Assembly: GCF_905147045.1 (NCBI RefSeq)
Contig: NC_065907.1
Coordinates: 6,262,001 to 6,326,000 of the forward strand
Direction: 5' to 3'
DNA: 64,000 nt
Source of the DNA: Nymphalis io
Taxonomy: Eukaryota; Arthropoda; Insecta; Lepidoptera; Nymphalidae
The notes below the pieces were generated by a model. The model was not told the origin of the DNA and did no database searches. It saw only the letters and a list, made by a program, of their open reading frames with translations. Below, piece by piece: positions 35,330-47,332 of this stretch. Each line of letters begins with the position of its first letter. The stretch's first letter is position 1. The translations under genes and the position numbers were made by a program.

Positions 35330-35480
35330 AGAAAGTCTTTATTGCAGATAAAAAGTGTCCATGTCCAATCCAAAAAAGTTATTACAGTTGTACAAAGGCA
35401 GCTTTATTCCTTTAAGCAATCTCTTACAGACGACCTTTATCGTGGGATCTTTATCCTTTCTCATAAGTGAGGAATAAAAA
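35330..35480 (-). repeat. LINE 3' UTR remnant
   Basis: In reverse it reads GGTCGTCTGTAAGAGATTGC then AATAAAGCTGCCTTTGTACA. This parallels the 3' UTR block of the LINE at 31322-32155 (GTCTGTTAGAGATCGCTATA, AAGACCGCCTTTGCGCAC). So it is the tail of a related element in the opposite orientation. Confidence 0.6.
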
Positions 35481-38000
35481 AATAATAATTAGAAAACTTT
35501 ATATTAAACTCAATTTAATAGAAAAATATATTCATTTTGTAAGTGACGTCATCCAATTTTAGCGAGGCTAGAATTGACAACAACTTCACGCACGACTGAG
35601 CGTTCAATCAAGCGAGCGCGGTTAGTCATACTTGAACACCTTGATACCTATGTCTAGATTTTTTAGACTAACCACAATGTTCTGAGCGTGAGTAACTGAA
35701 ACAATACACTTCACACGATTTATGTATACGAAAGTTTTTATTATATAATATGTATGTATTTGTGATGTAAATGATTTGACTTACTTTCATTTACCAATAC
35801 CGGAAAAAATATACCACATTTGTCTAAAATAGCAAAAAAGATATTCTGTCATATTGAAGCGATTGTAACTATTAATATATTGTAATTTTTATAACAACTT
35901 AAATATGTGCTAATAAAATATGTGATAAATACAAACAAAATCTACCTTTTTTTAAGTAGGAACCTACCTAATTGATGATTCTAATCTCGTACAAAAAAGT
36001 ATACACAAATTTATTGCTCTAATGCAATCTAATGCTCTTTTATTTATATTATAGTTTTATATCATAAATAAAAACAGTTTTCATATTACGTTTTAATATT
36101 AGTTAAGAAAATTTACCTACGTATTTTAAAGTTAGCGAATAAACATTCCCTGATTATTAGTCAAATGCTTCCGTGCGTAATTTACGTTAAATAAAATGAT
36201 ATATTAAGGTCGAAAGATCATGAAATTATTTGGTTATATTTAGTTTAGTGCATCATACGAATTTTACGCTTGTATTTATTAAAGTTTTTCGTCTCTCTGA
36301 CGTTCACAGCTGGTTTCTTCGTATATAATCTTTGTACGTGCTTATTTCAATTTTTAACCTTGATGTAAATACTTACAATTACTTGTAAGCGAGTCTTCAA
36401 ATGAATGTATATTCATTCATATTCATAAAAGAATTATTTAAACTGCAAGGATTCGAGTTAAGCATTTCGATAAGACATTTTTTAATTTAATATAGTTTTT
36501 GGCCTTTACATAAAACCTTGCTTGCTTAGAAGTACAACATTTAATTCCTAATTGTTAAAATATTATTACGCTGAAAACAACAACTCATTTTTGTAATAAG
36601 TCATTCCGCAACTCTACATTAACGTTATCAAAGACAAATCTAGTTTTCAATTTAACAATATTGTTTTTATCAAGTATAAAATTTGTACTACATGGATGAG
36701 TTTAAGAATAGTGTATGAAAAGACGTATATTTTTAGTCTATCTTCAATTTAATAAAATCATTGACCATGTAAAATGCCATTCGCCACACCTAATCATTAC
36801 ACATACATACCACCTACATACGACCATATTTAACGCACGGTTAATAAAATACCACGAACCTGTATGCAAATGAAATGATATCACTGTTCAAATAACAGCC
36901 CGATACCCGAACGTTTCTCACTCTCAGCTCGGGCATTTTAGGGACCGTCCGTCTTGGGAAGAAACTAATCGAGTCATTGACCGACCGAGAATTGCTACAA
37001 ATAGAGAAACGTGTGTACTTACTCATAGTAGCTATATAAATAAAATTAGCACCGGATCCCGGGTAAAATGACAAAAAAATTGGTCACCGCTTATAAATAA
37101 AGCGCACATGAATTCAGGGAACTACTGTTTCGTATTGTTTTTGTGCGATGACGACGTTATTATGTAATACTGTTATTATTTGTAAACAATCTTTTACGTC
37201 GAATAACTTTGATATTTTTGTTGATCTCAAAATATGCTATTTGTGTTGTTTTTTTTTTTGTTACACGCAGTTTTATTTTAGACTGTAGGACGTAAACCTA
37301 AATAATAAAAGAGCAAACTATCATGTTTAAAAGCGGAGAGGTCGGTCAGTTATGAAATACCCAAGCAAAGATTTCTACATACTTGACCACATAAGACAAA
37401 CCTCTCAACCGCATATATGTTTTATACTTACAAACAAACTCATTTGAAACAAAAGTATATTTAATATAAAACACAAAAGCTGTTCGTTGTTTTTCGTTTA
37501 TTAAAGATGTTAAATGTAGCGTAAAGTACAAGTGTTTATTAAAATTATTCTGTTTTAAGATTATTTATAAAACGAATAGCGTGTTAAAACAACTCGTTAG
37601 TGATGCAGTTTTCCAAAAAATAATATATTTAATGAGTTCGAGTAATAATTAAGCATGAAGAAGGCAATTATAGTAAACTAGTTAAGATAATTAATGTACC
37701 TATGTACTTTTCTGAGAATCGTTTATTAACGACAATAATATTATTATTTTAACTAAGTATTTATTTTTTTCCTATGCACGCTAGAGTCAACATTACCTTT
37801 AGGTTACTGCGTAACTTTGAATGAATGCTTGTAACTTTATTTATAAAAAAAATCCCATTTATAGTTTGTGTAGAAAAAACATTCATACATTTAACTTATC
37901 TACCTAGTTAGTTCGCTGTAATTTATTGCTTAATTAACGAACAAATAAAGTTACTATATCTTTATACTTCAGTAAATATTAACATGGCTTATTAGCATGT
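35481..38000. other. Upstream intergenic region of the 38490 gene
   Basis: No coding exon recognised. Two GC-richer patches stand out, 35565-35645 (CGCACGACTGAGCGTTCAAT) and 36850-37050 (with ATGCAAAT and CCGACCGAGAATT). They could be regulatory DNA or untranslated exons. Unproven. Confidence 0.35.
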
Positions 38001-38029
38001 TTCAGTGTGTCAATTAAATATCGTAGTGT

Positions 38030-38489
38030 AGAACGTCCGCAAAGTCGGTGAGTTCGTCTAACGCATCGTATTCGGGACGCTTGTTTTAATATTCATTATA
38101 TAATGAACGCTCGGCGATCGGCCGCCGCCGCCGCCGGTTGCTTTCACTCGGTCCGCTATTAATTACGAACATGATTGTGTTCATTCGCTTCTATTTACAC
38201 AACTGTTTCGACTGCTAAAAGATAAAGAAAATAAGTAAAGCGCTACATGACAGTCATATCTTATCGGAACCACTCTATTGATCACTCATCATTATATATC
38301 GCGGACGGCTCGCCTTATACGGACGACCGGACTACCTTTATTGTCCAATTTAACGTGTATACGTGTACTCTTTTATAGGCGCGATGTTACCGGTGAAGTC
38401 ATAATGTGTGCCGTATAAAAATAGAAATACAGTGTTTGCAGGAAAATAGTATCAATAACAAAAGTGTTGTGGTTTGTTATCGAGCGGAA
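38030..38489 (+). promoter_or_regulatory. Probable promoter and 5' UTR of the 38490 gene
   Basis: GC rises sharply (CTCGGCGATCGGCCGCCGCC at 38110-38129, CGCGGACGGCTCGCC near 38300) in an AT-rich background, directly upstream of the long single-exon CDS. Transcription start not assignable. Confidence 0.4.
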
Positions 38490-39782
38490 ATGGCGGCGAA
38501 ATCGCCTACAACTAGTGTGAAGTCGCGGGAGATGATCGGCGAGAACCAGTTCAGTCAGCGGCGCGAGGTTTTCGAAAAGCACGACACAGTGTTTTTACCC
38601 CTACCTTCCCCGACCGCACTGACACCGACGTACAAGGAAGTCGATCCAATCATTACGACTAACCACGGAATAACAACGTCTAATTTTAAACGCAACACTC
38701 CTGGTTATTCCAGCATGCGCGAAACGAGGAGCGAAGATCGACATTACGAATACCGACCACGAAAATATTCTGACAATTTTACGTCCGAACTCAATCAAAG
38801 TGACGATGTCGACCACCGATACAGTATGGCTGAGAGGAATAGACGGCTCTCGAAGTTGCGAAGAGACTTTTTAAAATCAAATTTACATGAACCGGGAGAA
38901 AACACGCTAACTCGAAGCGGCGTGCGCGCCTCCCTACCTACGACTAATACTGTGTCAGCAATAAGGTACAAAATTGAAAATCTTAATATTTATAAATTTC
39001 CATTTGCTGAACCGTACTCAACGCCGACACCTGTTCGACGAGTTGTGGTTGACTTAGGATCTCCCAATGAAGGAGACGGAAAAGGCGAAAATGTTGAAAA
39101 AAGAGAAAAACATCAGAGTTTACCAAATGAATCACCCAATTCTCCAAAACTTGATCATCAAAAACTTTACGAGGAATTAGTTAAACGTTATTCGCCACAA
39201 CGAAAGCCTGTTAATTGGAATTTACCTCCAACGCGACCCAAGGTAGTAGGTTCGGTTCCAAAATCTACATCGAGTGCCGGGGATAGCGTTGATAGTAACG
39301 ATAAAAAAGATTCTGAAGCACTAAATTATAATGAAACTGATGATGTCTTCGAGAAATCGGAAGAAAAAAGTACGAATGACCAGAATATCACGAATAATAA
39401 TAATTCAAACGAGAAACCAGTAGAGGATATTAAAACAAACGTGGAAATAATACACAACGGTGCCGAAATTAAACCAAATTTAAATAATACAAATAATAAA
39501 GAATTTACCAGTAAAACTAATGATTCTAAAGTATCTTTATCCGAGTTAGAAGAAAACGACTACGTGCCCGAATTATCAACTGTTAAACGACAACTTAGTA
39601 GAGAATCAGCAAAGAAAGCACCAATCGATAATGATCTAACCATTCCAGCCTTAATTGAAAAAATGACCGCAGAAGGTGAACAAATACAAAACCATAAAGG
39701 TGACGGAAAAAAATTAAAGAGGAAGAGAAGTTTCCTTGATAAACTTCTTGGTCGTAATAAAGGAATTAAAAAAGAAAATTAA
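38490..39782 (+). CDS. Uncharacterised disordered protein, single exon, 430 aa
   Basis: I do not recognise a family. The start is the first in-frame ATG, in good Kozak context (GGAAATGG), with MAAKSPTTS as the first residues. The upstream frame is open for 28 codons but has no ATG. There is no signal peptide, membrane segment or compact domain. The middle is Ser/Asn/Glu/Lys-rich, typical of disorder. Conserved-looking blocks: AERNRRLSKLRRDFLKSNLH (about 115-135), IENLNIYKFPFAEPYSTPTP (about 175-195), KLYEELVKRYSPQRKPVNW (about 240-260), and a basic end KLKRKRSFLDKLLGRNKGIK. The last could be a nuclear-localisation or membrane-binding patch. Length, good start and 1.3 kb of open frame in AT-rich DNA argue that it is real. 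Candidate poly(A) signals at 40298 and 40648. Confidence 0.75.
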   Translation: MAAKSPTTSVKSREMIGENQFSQRREVFEKHDTVFLPLPSPTALTPTYKEVDPIITTNHGITTSNFKRNTPGYSSMRETRSEDRHYEYRPRKYSDNFTSELNQSDDVDHRYSMAERNRRLSKLRRDFLKSNLHEPGENTLTRSGVRASLPTTNTVSAIRYKIENLNIYKFPFAEPYSTPTPVRRVVVDLGSPNEGDGKGENVEKREKHQSLPNESPNSPKLDHQKLYEELVKRYSPQRKPVNWNLPPTRPKVVGSVPKSTSSAGDSVDSNDKKDSEALNYNETDDVFEKSEEKSTNDQNITNNNNSNEKPVEDIKTNVEIIHNGAEIKPNLNNTNNKEFTSKTNDSKVSLSELEENDYVPELSTVKRQLSRESAKKAPIDNDLTIPALIEKMTAEGEQIQNHKGDGKKLKRKRSFLDKLLGRNKGIKKEN

Positions 39783-40653
39783 GAGTAAGCAATACCACAA
39801 CAACAAAGTCCTGCCAAAGATTTTATACAAGTTGTTTTTTTAAACAAAACTGAAAACAAAAATGGGACTCCCATTAAATATAATTTTAAAGATACAAAAA
39901 TTGATTTTATTATATTTATGGAAAATAACTTGAAATACTGTTTCCAAGGTAGGTCCGGCTTTAAGAACATGACATGACGTCAGCGCGCCTTATCATTTGA
40001 TAAAAATTGAAATAATTTTATACAGAAATAATACTACTTTTAGATATGTTTAATAATTAAATTGGCATATGAAGCTAACGAAGGCAGTACTTCCCTTTTT
40101 TATCTTAATGCAATAGGTTATCTAGACTTGATAATTTATAAGTGCCATGTGATGTGACACTCCCTATCGACCAAATTATAATTTATTTACAGAGCTAAAT
40201 TAAAGCTAACTTGTAAAAAAAATGTCTTTTACTTTGTCATTGTTGTTAAAGTATGATGTTATTTTTACAAATGAAGTGTTACCATGGATGTAAAAAAAAT
40301 AAAAAAATGTAATAATAATTGCAATAATTATTTTGCATAGTTATTTATTAAATCCTAGGTTTATAAAAGTTTCCTGTTCAAGTTTCCTTTTCAAATGATT
40401 CATGTTGTTTTGCATGTGATAATATTATATAAATTTACATATTTTATTGTAATGTTTTATTGTGGCTGCATGGGATATTTTTGTTAAATCGGTCCTTATC
40501 TTCTAATATTCAGTTTAGAATTAATTGATTATATGTATGAATGTAAATAGTATTATTGTTAATTATCATCCTTCTAAAACATTACTTATTGAATTTGAAT
40601 GAGTAAATTAGTATTTGCTAGTTGTTATAAGCAAAATTATTTTCATTAATAAA
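39783..40653 (+). other. 3' UTR of the 38490 gene and poly(A) signals
   Basis: AT-rich sequence without other features. AATAAA at 40298-40303 and at 40648-40653, the latter followed by a GT/T-rich stretch (ATGTATGTACGCTTTTTATT), is the better candidate end. Confidence 0.4.
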
Positions 40654-41135
40654 TGTTACTAAAATGTATGTACGCTTTTTATTTTTATTTTTATAGAATT
40701 TATGATGAAGACAAGTTTTAAAATTACAACACCTAAATTATGTAACACTTTAAACAAAATGTATAAAAATAAATATATTTATTACAAAAGTAAAAAGCAC
40801 GAAGAAGGCGATCTTATTAGTAAGTAGTGATCTCTTTTAGATAATCCTATAGAAAAACGCTATAAAATATGAAAACACATTATTGGTCAAGCTTTATATA
40901 ATAAGTATTTATAAATTAATAAATGATACAAAAATATATGCACGCATTGGAAAAAATAAAACAATAAATAAAACTGTTGGTTCTAAATATATTTACAGGA
41001 CAAAGTTAAATATAAACTAAAAATATTCACAATACATCTTTCCTATATGACTTTTTTTTAATTAATGCACAAAAGTATTAAATATAAACAAATAAAAATA
41101 GCTATGATACAAATAGTTAATACTAATTGCCTGAT

Positions 41136-41262
41136 TATAATTCTGCCACATGTGTATTCCACCAACCCACACTGAAGCAGCGTGATGGAATAAGCTCCAA
41201 ACCTTCTTCTCAATAAAAGAGAGAAGACCTTAGCCCAGCAGTGAGACATTCACAGGCTGTTA
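41136..41262 (+). repeat. Family A SINE, 3' fragment
   Basis: TGCCACATGTGTATTCCACC to GTGAGACATTCACAGGCTGT, the last third of the family. A reversed older scrap follows at 41318-41405 (ACTGGGCTAAGGCCTCATCT). Confidence 0.8.
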
Positions 41263-41739
41263 ACACTTTTATATAAATGGAAACATAAAAACATATGTGA
41301 CAACCTGTCTATTTCCGAAAACTGGGCTAAGGCCTCATCTTCTTTTTAGTTTGGAGTTTATTAAACCACACTGCTCCTATGCGGATTGATGAAATTAAAT
41401 GTCTAATTTAATTTTTGTTCATATTTTCTATTCATAAACAATACAATAGAATAAACAGCATTAAAGAGTTGTTTCGAATAAAATTTCTTATCATAAATAT
41501 TAAAAAACAAATGGCATAACAAAAAAATGATTGATAATCTAATTAATAACTTTTTTTATATTTATATTTAATATCATGTGTAGTTTAACTACACAGATTA
41601 AATAAATGAAAAGCTAATTTATATTTTGATTATGTAACCGATAAAATTAATCTAATGTTTGTCCAAAAAGTCATACATTTATTAAAAAATGATTTAATGT
41701 TTTTCTAACTGATTTTTGGCACCATAGTCACTTGTAACA

Positions 41740-41960
41740 GACTAGCAGAACTGCGCAGAACATGTTATAGAGCTGCACCTGTATTCTGCAGGATAAATAA
41801 ATCTATAATTGAATTGGTAAAATATTCTTTAACCGAAACAAACAGTATAAGCTCAGGCACAGGCTCAACAGCTTTACATATTTTCCGAGAGACGGGAGTG
41901 TAAGCACTTTCAATTTTAAGACTGAGCTGCTACTGAGACTTTAATGTTAAATACATTAAT
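41740..41960 (-). repeat. Old family E copy
   Basis: AACAGCTTTACATATTTTCC and GACTGAGCTGCTACTGAGAC parallel the reversed copy near 22990-23045. Ends about 20 bp before the ChaC2 stop codon, so it probably forms part of that gene's 3' UTR. Confidence 0.5.
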
Positions 41961-41979
41961 TGACTAACAAATTATTGTA

Positions 41980-43741
41980 TTATGAATTATTCTTCCTTAT
42001 ATCTGGATCAAGTTTTTTAACTGCAGACTCAAGTGAGAAAAGGTGATCATCTTCAGTGTTAGGAAATAACTGCCTCATTGCTGTAGCCAAGTTATACACA
42101 TACTCTTTGTTAGAACCACTTGGGCCACTACAACTAATAACTTGTTTTGCTATAGATGCTGCACCTGAAATACATATAAAGCTAACATTCAATTTATAGT
42201 CATTTCAATAGTTTAGTGTCTTTTTATGGATTTTATTGCTTGACCAATCAGTTTTAGGCTATTAAAGATAAAGCAAGTAAATGAATATCTAATTTAATTT
42301 TTTAATAATGTTTGAGGATGACTGTAGTCTCTCTACTTAGTTACGCTGACCTATGATTATAATCAAGAAGTAATTTGAATATACTTATTTTGAGATTTAT
42401 AACTTTTATATAATTTAATTATTGTTATTTTATCAGCAAAAAGTTTTAAGTAGAACATTATTTATTATTATTTAAATTTAATAATTACCAGCATAAGATT
42501 CATTATCCATTGTAGCTACATATAGAGTTAAAATAATAGGTTCTAGATTTGAATCTTTTGGATGGAATGTTTTCTTAGAATAGCCATTTTTTTCTCTAAA
42601 GTCCAAATGATTTGTGACCTGTTCAACATCCTCTGTTCTTATTTTGTATGCTACACCCCATACCTTACTGCTTGGGTCATCTGCAGGTATCAGAGTTACT
42701 ACACGCCCAGGCTGAAATGTTTATTATACAATACTTAAGTTATCAAAATAACATATTTAAAATCTGAGTTATACACTTGCAATGCATTATTATGAAGATA
42801 GATTAAAATATAGTTTTTATAAAAAACAATAATATGTTATATAGAAAGGCAGACGTCAATCTTGGTAAAGGTTCACCACCTATAAACATAAGCAATATAA
42901 GTACTTATTTTAGTAACTGTGATAGGTTACTAAAATAAGTACTTCTATATTTATAAGTAAGATTGGGAACAAGGATCTTATATTATTCATCCTATGACAT
43001 CCTTTTTTGCTATTCATCTATATTAAATAAGTTAAGTGATTTTTTGTTAGTTTAAAATATAATTTTTCATTTACAAAAAAAAAAAAATACTCATGCAGCA
43101 TTCGTCTCATTAACAAAGTGTGCTATCATTTACAAAATTCATTAATTGTATAATAGCCTTTAGCACACAAGTGTTCCTTTAACATTTTTTTTAAATATAG
43201 TAAGGCATTTTGAACACTTTCTGAGATCCTGTTGTAGAACCGTATACATTGCCCCACAAGAGTTACTGACTCTATGCAGTCGAGTAATGAGAGTAATTAA
43301 TTTGTGTTTGTTCCTTGTACCACTTGTACTTGTTATGGGCATCACATTTTCTCACAAAATCATTAATATTTTTCCGTACATACATAACATTACATAATAT
43401 GAATTGAAAAGCAACAGTTAATACTTTAATATCTTTTAACTTCTATCTTAGGGTTTCTTTACCTCCTAGGTTACAGATTGCGCGAAAAGCCCTCTTTGTA
43501 AATGTTATATGCTTTTTATTTATTCTACTGGTTAAATTTGTTTTATAAAGTTTTCTTACAAGTTTCCAAAATGTGTGCTGGTTCATAGTGTTTTTTAATT
43601 AATTACCTTCTCTGGTATTCCTCTATGATCAATGCTGTGCTGATAAAACCTTCTTAAGTAACCCTCTATATAACCTATAACTTTAAACTCGTAATTAAAG
43701 TCTACTTTCCACACCAAAGAACCATAACCAAATACCCACAT
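41980..43741 (-). CDS. CHAC2: Glutathione-specific gamma-glutamylcyclotransferase 2 (ChaC2-like), complete, 180 aa
   Basis: Cytosolic enzyme that splits glutathione into 5-oxoproline and Cys-Gly. Exons 43741-43607, 42711-42489 and 42164-41980 give 543 nt in frame with GT/AG junctions. The start Met is chosen to give MWVFGYGSLVWKVDF, the family's nucleotide-loop-like YGSL motif at the very N terminus; an ATG 12 codons earlier is also in frame. Other marks: YLRRFYQHSIDHRG, PGRVVTLIP, VWGVAYKI, and LDFREKNGYSKK containing the presumed catalytic Glu. The C-terminal part is SGPSGSNKEYVYNLATAMRQ, then DDHLFSLE. Length and the WKVDF motif favour ChaC2 over ChaC1. TGACA-type words lie 130-150 bp upstream of the ATG. 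A candidate minus-strand poly(A) signal is at 41678-41683. Confidence 0.93.
42899..42944. repeat. Perfect 19-bp inverted repeat, 8-nt loop
   Basis: AAGTACTTATTTTAGTAAC (42899-42917), loop TGTGATAG, then the exact reverse complement (42926-42944). Located in ChaC2 intron 1, beside a faint family B scrap (GGCAGACGTC... near 42847). Confidence 0.95.
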
Positions 43742-44464
43742 GTTTTTTCTTATAATTAACAGTATTTCAATATCCATATATCAAAACAATATTATTGATT
43801 TCCTTTTTATAAATATACATTATACATCCCCATAATCCATATTATTATCAAGCGTTTGTTTACAATGAATTGTCAAAATAAAAAATGACATGCGAAACTT
43901 TTATGCCGGCTCTACACTACACTTATGAACTTTAGGTACGATCTACACTTGCAACGCTACCAATAAAACCGCATAAAATTGTAGTTTCTAGTAGAGAAAA
44001 TATCTAAATAAGTTATTGAAATAGGTTTTTGGCGATAATTGTTAAAACTAAGTTAGTCGGCAAGCAAATAATATAATTAATTTTTATAGTAGTATAATTA
44101 TAATCTCATTTTTAAGTCATATTCCTGCTCCGTTAAGTTCTTAATGAAACAAGAATTTCGTGATTTCGGAATCGATAATCGTTTTTTTTCATGATACAGA
44201 CGGATCTCAAAATAATTATTGGATAGTAATAATTATTTGATTTTAATAAATATTTGATATGCAGCTTGGTATGTTGCATCTTCGAATTTAAAACACACTG
44301 TTATTGAACGTAAGGCGGTAGTGATGATCTACAATTATATTTTTTTACCACTATAAATTAAAACATTATTTAAACACAATGGCGGGCCAAATCGTAATTT
44401 CAAAAGAACCAGTTTGGCGAATAACGAGGCGATTTTTTTTATTTCCTCCCACTGGACGATATTA

Positions 44465-45730
44465 TTAGGTTCTTACATATGAAATTGACGTTTTGTACGG
44501 AGGAATATATAGTCAATTTTTTTTGTAAAATATTTTTAATTAATCAAAGTATGCACCGTTGTTATGTATGCACTTTTGCCATCTCATAGGTATTTCATTG
44601 ATCCCTTTACTAAAAAAACCATGGAGGCAAGAATCAATAAGCTCTTAGAAGGCGGTTTGGACTGCCACATCGGAGTTGAATTTTTTTCCTTGTAAGAAGT
44701 TGTCCAAATTCCGGAAAAAATGGTAATCTGTTGGAGCAAGGTCCGGGGAGTACGGTGGATGTCGCAGACATTTCAATTGTAGCTCATCTAATTTAGTGGT
44801 TGTTTGTTGTGCAGTGTGTGGTCTTGCGTTGTCGTGAAGCAGCAGCCTAGAGTGATTGACCAATCTTGGTTGTTTAGCAGCTAGTTCTTCCTTCATGGTT
44901 TGCAGTTGCTGACAATAGATATGCCGTAATTTTAGAAAGCTGTAGTGAACGACACCGGCGCTAGTCCACCAAACACTCACAAGTAACTTTTCCTGAGTCA
45001 ATTTTCGTTTAGGGCAGGATATGGCTGGGTCTCCAGGGTTCAGCCATTGCGACGACCGCTTCTGATTATCGTACAGTATCCACTTTTCATCACAAGTAAT
45101 GATTCGATTTAAAATTCCTTCATTATTGTGTCGGTTGAGCAAAGTAACACAGCAGTCGACGCGTGTTTGCAAGTTCAATTCACTCAATTCATGAGGTACC
45201 CATCGTTCAAGTTTTTTTACTTTCCCATTTTGCTTCAAGTGGATTAATACAGTTTTATCACTTACCCTAAAGACTGCAGCTATCTCTGAAGTGCTTTGTG
45301 ATGAATCCGCTTCCACAATAGCCTTTAATTCTTCATTTTCCACTTTGGTCTCCGGCCGTCCACGGGGTTGGTTCTGAAGGTCGAAATTTCCAGAATGAAA
45401 ACGTTGAAACCAAAAATGTACCGTGCTCTCTTTTGCAACACCGGCGCCGTACAAATCAATAATCCTTCGAGCTGTTTCTGTAGCACTGGTGCCACGGTAG
45501 AACTCGTACTCGTAAATATACCGATATTTCATGTTTTTCATTGTGCGGTAATAAGCGACGCCAAAGAAAAAAATAATGAGGAAAAAACAAATGAATGACT
45601 GTTTCAAAACTCAAATGTACCAGCTAAATGAATTTATAAATTTGAATTGGGAATTCATAACCAAAGAGGAGATATTTCAGATCAAAGTGGTCAATACGAC
45701 AAAACGGTAATTTCATGTGTAAGGACCTAA
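44465..45730 (-). mobile_element. mariner DNA transposon, 1266 bp, with about 33-bp inverted repeats
   Basis: Ends TTAGGTTCTTACATATGAAA (left) and, in reverse, TTAGGTCCTTACACATGAAA (right), imperfect inverted repeats. They are flanked by TA at 44463-44464 and 45731-45732. Full length for a mariner. The interior encodes a transposase of cecropia/Hsmar1-like type with one stop. Intergenic between ChaC2 and the THAP gene. Confidence 0.93.
44540..45541 (-). pseudogene. mariner transposase with one late nonsense codon
   Basis: Conceptual 333-residue DD34D transposase. It has an HTH N terminus (GTSATETARRIIDLYGAG), the linker WVPHEL, a first Asp in ITCDEKWILYDN, a second in LLHDNARPHTAQ and a third in PPYSPDLAPTDYHF. 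A TAA at 44647-44645, just after VAVQTAF, removes the last 34 residues; the frame then stays open through the typical mariner end to a normal stop at 44540-44542. The change looks like a single CAA-to-TAA transition. The start is taken at the in-frame ATG at 45541. Probably inactive unless the truncated end is tolerated. Confidence 0.9.
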
Positions 45731-47260
45731 TATTAACACTAAAATCAATAAAAAGTCATCGATTGTGCACAACACTACCTTTAAGTGATAATTTTGATTA
45801 CTGAAAATATAAGGCCCAGTGCACGTTTGAAAATGGGAAAAATTCTGTAAATACAAACAAAAGTAAAATAAAATAAAAATAAAATTTGTAATTTTTATTT
45901 GATTTATTTATTTAATAATTTGCTTATAGAAGAAGTGGAAGGAGATCAGCTTCAACTTTTTATCATTAATTACGTTGAAAGAATATTCAAATAACGTAGG
46001 TCATAAAATGCGAAGTAATTCGTCAAAACTTCCAACACTCATTCGGTAATATAGAAAATAATTATATACTTAACGCTTTTTTTTTGTCAATGCGAGGGTT
46101 TTATTTATACTCATGCAATTGATGAGTACGAGACCATCTCTTCGAAATCCATAACGAGGAATGACGCTTCGATTACAAAAAAGTTTTGTCACTGTCAGCT
46201 TTCGTGAGCGGTGAACGCACTCTGAAAAATGAAGGTGACGGACTTTTATGTCACATGGCTTCGTCTCGAACATACATGAATATCTATATTCACGGACTAA
46301 CCAGTAACCATTTTGTAAATAGCACTCTATCTAGTCTAAATAGTTCCAGTATTTTTCAATTTAGTATTACACACCGAGATTAGAAAAATAACAGACTACG
46401 CATAAATTAATTTTGTAGAAGAATGATATATAAAAAGCCCAAATTGCATAGTCTCGAACTAAAGTAACATTCGAAACTGCCACCAAACACTCGGCAATTT
46501 TACGTAAGTAGTTATAGTCATACTATAAACACTTTTTTGCAAATTCAACCTTACGACCATTAGTTAAAGTTGTTTTCACAAAACAGTGTACAAAAAGCAA
46601 TAAAATTTTACGACCGCAGTTAGCCAGTACGACAACGCATAGAGTGGAGACTAATATTTTTTATTTTAATACGACATTAAATTAGTTCTTAAAAGTTTGT
46701 TAAATTGTGTTCTAAGCACATATTTATACTTTAATCTGAGCGTGTAATGTTTTGGGTAGGACATGTGTATAAATCAATGTAAAATGATTTATTTAATTTT
46801 TTGGTTCAAAAGGCATTAGTAGAACATTTTATCGAAACTAAGTAGGTACCTGTTTAGTTTAAGGTGTTTAGGTAGTGGGCTATTAGCCCGCAAAACTCAA
46901 ATTTTTCAAATGTCAGGGTGTATCTACTACGGATCACTCTTGAAAATTGTTTGTTTAAAATTGTTGGATCTACTGTTTTAATATAAAATTATCAGCAATT
47001 AAATAAATAAATAGAACTTTCGAGAATTGCTTTCAAAAATCCTACTTAGAGTTCCTGCTATATAGACTCGATCTGCGATAACACCCCTCTGCCCACCCTA
47101 GCGTAAAACTGTTCTTGGTGGAATTTTACCAATTCCAAGACTGTGTAAACTCCTAAACGTGTTCTTTTGTTACTTTAAATGTATTAGTATAAGTGATTGT
47201 AAATAAACCTAATAAATAAAATAAAAAATAAATATATACAACTTATATATATATATATAT
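45731..47260. other. Intergenic; possible old retroelement end
   Basis: No gene recognised. 47035-47225 (ACACCCCTCTGCCCACCCTA to AATAAACCTAATAAATAAAA) resembles a retroelement or mRNA 3' end but has no coding match. (TA)n at 47238-47262. Confidence 0.35.
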
Positions 47261-47332
47261 ATATGATCATTTATTTATTTTATATATATTAGTTTATTAT
47301 ATATATATGGTCAACAGCAGGATACACATTAA

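Noticed and set aside
36841..37074. 77-codon minus frame MSFYPGSGANFIYIATMSKY
   Set aside because: No splice context, no recognisable domain, and no continuation; more likely non-coding regulatory DNA.
46070..46383. Two opposing frames of about 66 codons
   Set aside because: No homology, no splice sites in phase, no domain; left as intergenic.
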